Assembly: GCA_036504155.1 (NCBI GenBank)
Contig: DASXVQ010000136.1
Span: 67,197 to 131,196, forward strand
Direction of reading: 5' to 3'
DNA: 64,000 bases
DNA from: JACRCT01 sp036504155
Lineage (GTDB): Bacteria; Myxococcota; Myxococcia; Myxococcales; UBA5297
A program made the position numbers and the translations under genes. Under the pieces are notes generated by a model that saw nothing but the letters and a program-made list of their open reading frames with translations, searched no databases and had not been told where the DNA came from. This document shows, one piece after another, positions 63,873 to 64,000 of this stretch. Numbering within the stretch: position 1 is the first letter of the stretch; each line of letters starts with the position of its first letter.

Positions 63873-64000
63873 TTAACCGTGGTTGCTGGGCTTCCGCCGC
63901 CCCGGGCGCCGCTTCGCCTTTGCGGTACCCCGCCTCGGCCGCTCCTCAAGGCCTGCAATCCGCTCCTCGAAGAACCGCTTGCGCCACTTGCTGACTATCT
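63873..64000 (-). mobile_element. Truncated IS630-family transposase fragment running off the window edge
   Basis: Read on the minus strand from the window edge, 41 codons end in TAA at 63873-63875. The text VSKWRKRFFEERIAGLEERPRRG matches the helix-turn-helix region of IS630-type transposases (WRRRF...RLDGL.DEPR..G). A full enzyme would continue for about 250 residues with a DDE domain, but here it becomes a basic Arg/Lys/Pro tail and stops. The 5' part lies outside the window. It is therefore a truncated or frameshifted copy, or the short first frame of a two-frame element. Confidence 0.7.

Overview
The window looks like chromosomal DNA from a high-GC, Gram-negative member of the Myxococcota, most likely Anaeromyxobacter-like. 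This is inferred from gene content, not from a marker gene. Third codon positions are almost always G or C. Multihaem c-type cytochromes, a eukaryote-like Ser/Thr kinase, WD40 and leucine-rich-repeat proteins, a TSP3/VWA/MopE-type lipoprotein, DUF4388 and several predicted outer-membrane barrels all fit that group. I see no rRNA, tRNA or CRISPR array. The only mobile-element trace is the end of an IS630-type transposase at the right edge. Starts were set by Shine-Dalgarno (SD) sequences, signal peptides and stop/start overlaps, so many genes begin inside a longer open frame.

Layout. 1-9.5 kb is respiratory and envelope redox: a haem protein with a long Lys/Pro/Ala linker, a monohaem cytochrome, DUF4388, truD, a GAF protein, a tetrahaem cytochrome, a CBS protein, and an operon of nonahaem cytochrome, cytochrome b and a small membrane protein that resembles a quinol-to-cytochrome electron conduit. 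9.7-18.7 kb holds moeA-mobB, a secreted WD40 protein, tryptophanase, a family-5 uracil-DNA glycosylase, a frameshifted WD40 gene, yebC and cystathionine beta-synthase. 18.7-19.16 kb has no gene but contains a chain of hairpins and two identical 24-bp palindromes that resemble parS. 19.2-30 kb is metabolism and envelope: a permuted-papain amidase, a D-threonine-aldolase-like enzyme, glgB, ilvE, an outer-membrane protein and a VKOR-DsbA fusion.

30-47.5 kb is signalling and surface biology: a GAF histidine kinase, an HD protein, a GDT1 transporter, a 939-residue LRR protein, a double protease (C39-like plus HExxH), an ARPP-1-like protein, a Cache-domain protein beside a membrane Ser/Thr kinase, lipoproteins, a trio of very small genes of unknown role, a metallophosphoesterase lipoprotein and two barrels. 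47.7-56.5 kb has a Uup-type ABC-F ATPase, a zinc-ribbon/phospholipid-scramblase fusion, a second histidine kinase, a transglutaminase-like/TPR protein and the TSP3-VWA-MopE lipoprotein. 56.5-60 kb is a compact ethanolamine operon, eutB-eutC-eutL plus a SnoaL-like gene, with a microcompartment shell protein but no other shell gene. 60-64 kb has an EI24/CysZ-like protein, an Old-Yellow-Enzyme homologue, a barrel, a lipoprotein and the IS remnant.

Tight coupling is common. Four-base GTGA or ATGA overlaps join moeA-mobB, nonahaem cytochrome-cytochrome b, the membrane gene-GDT1 pair and eutB-eutC-eutL. The most unusual items are the orphan EutL, the scramblase fusion, the double protease, the paired palindromes with their hairpin-rich flank, and the 32-codon gene coupled to unknown small proteins.
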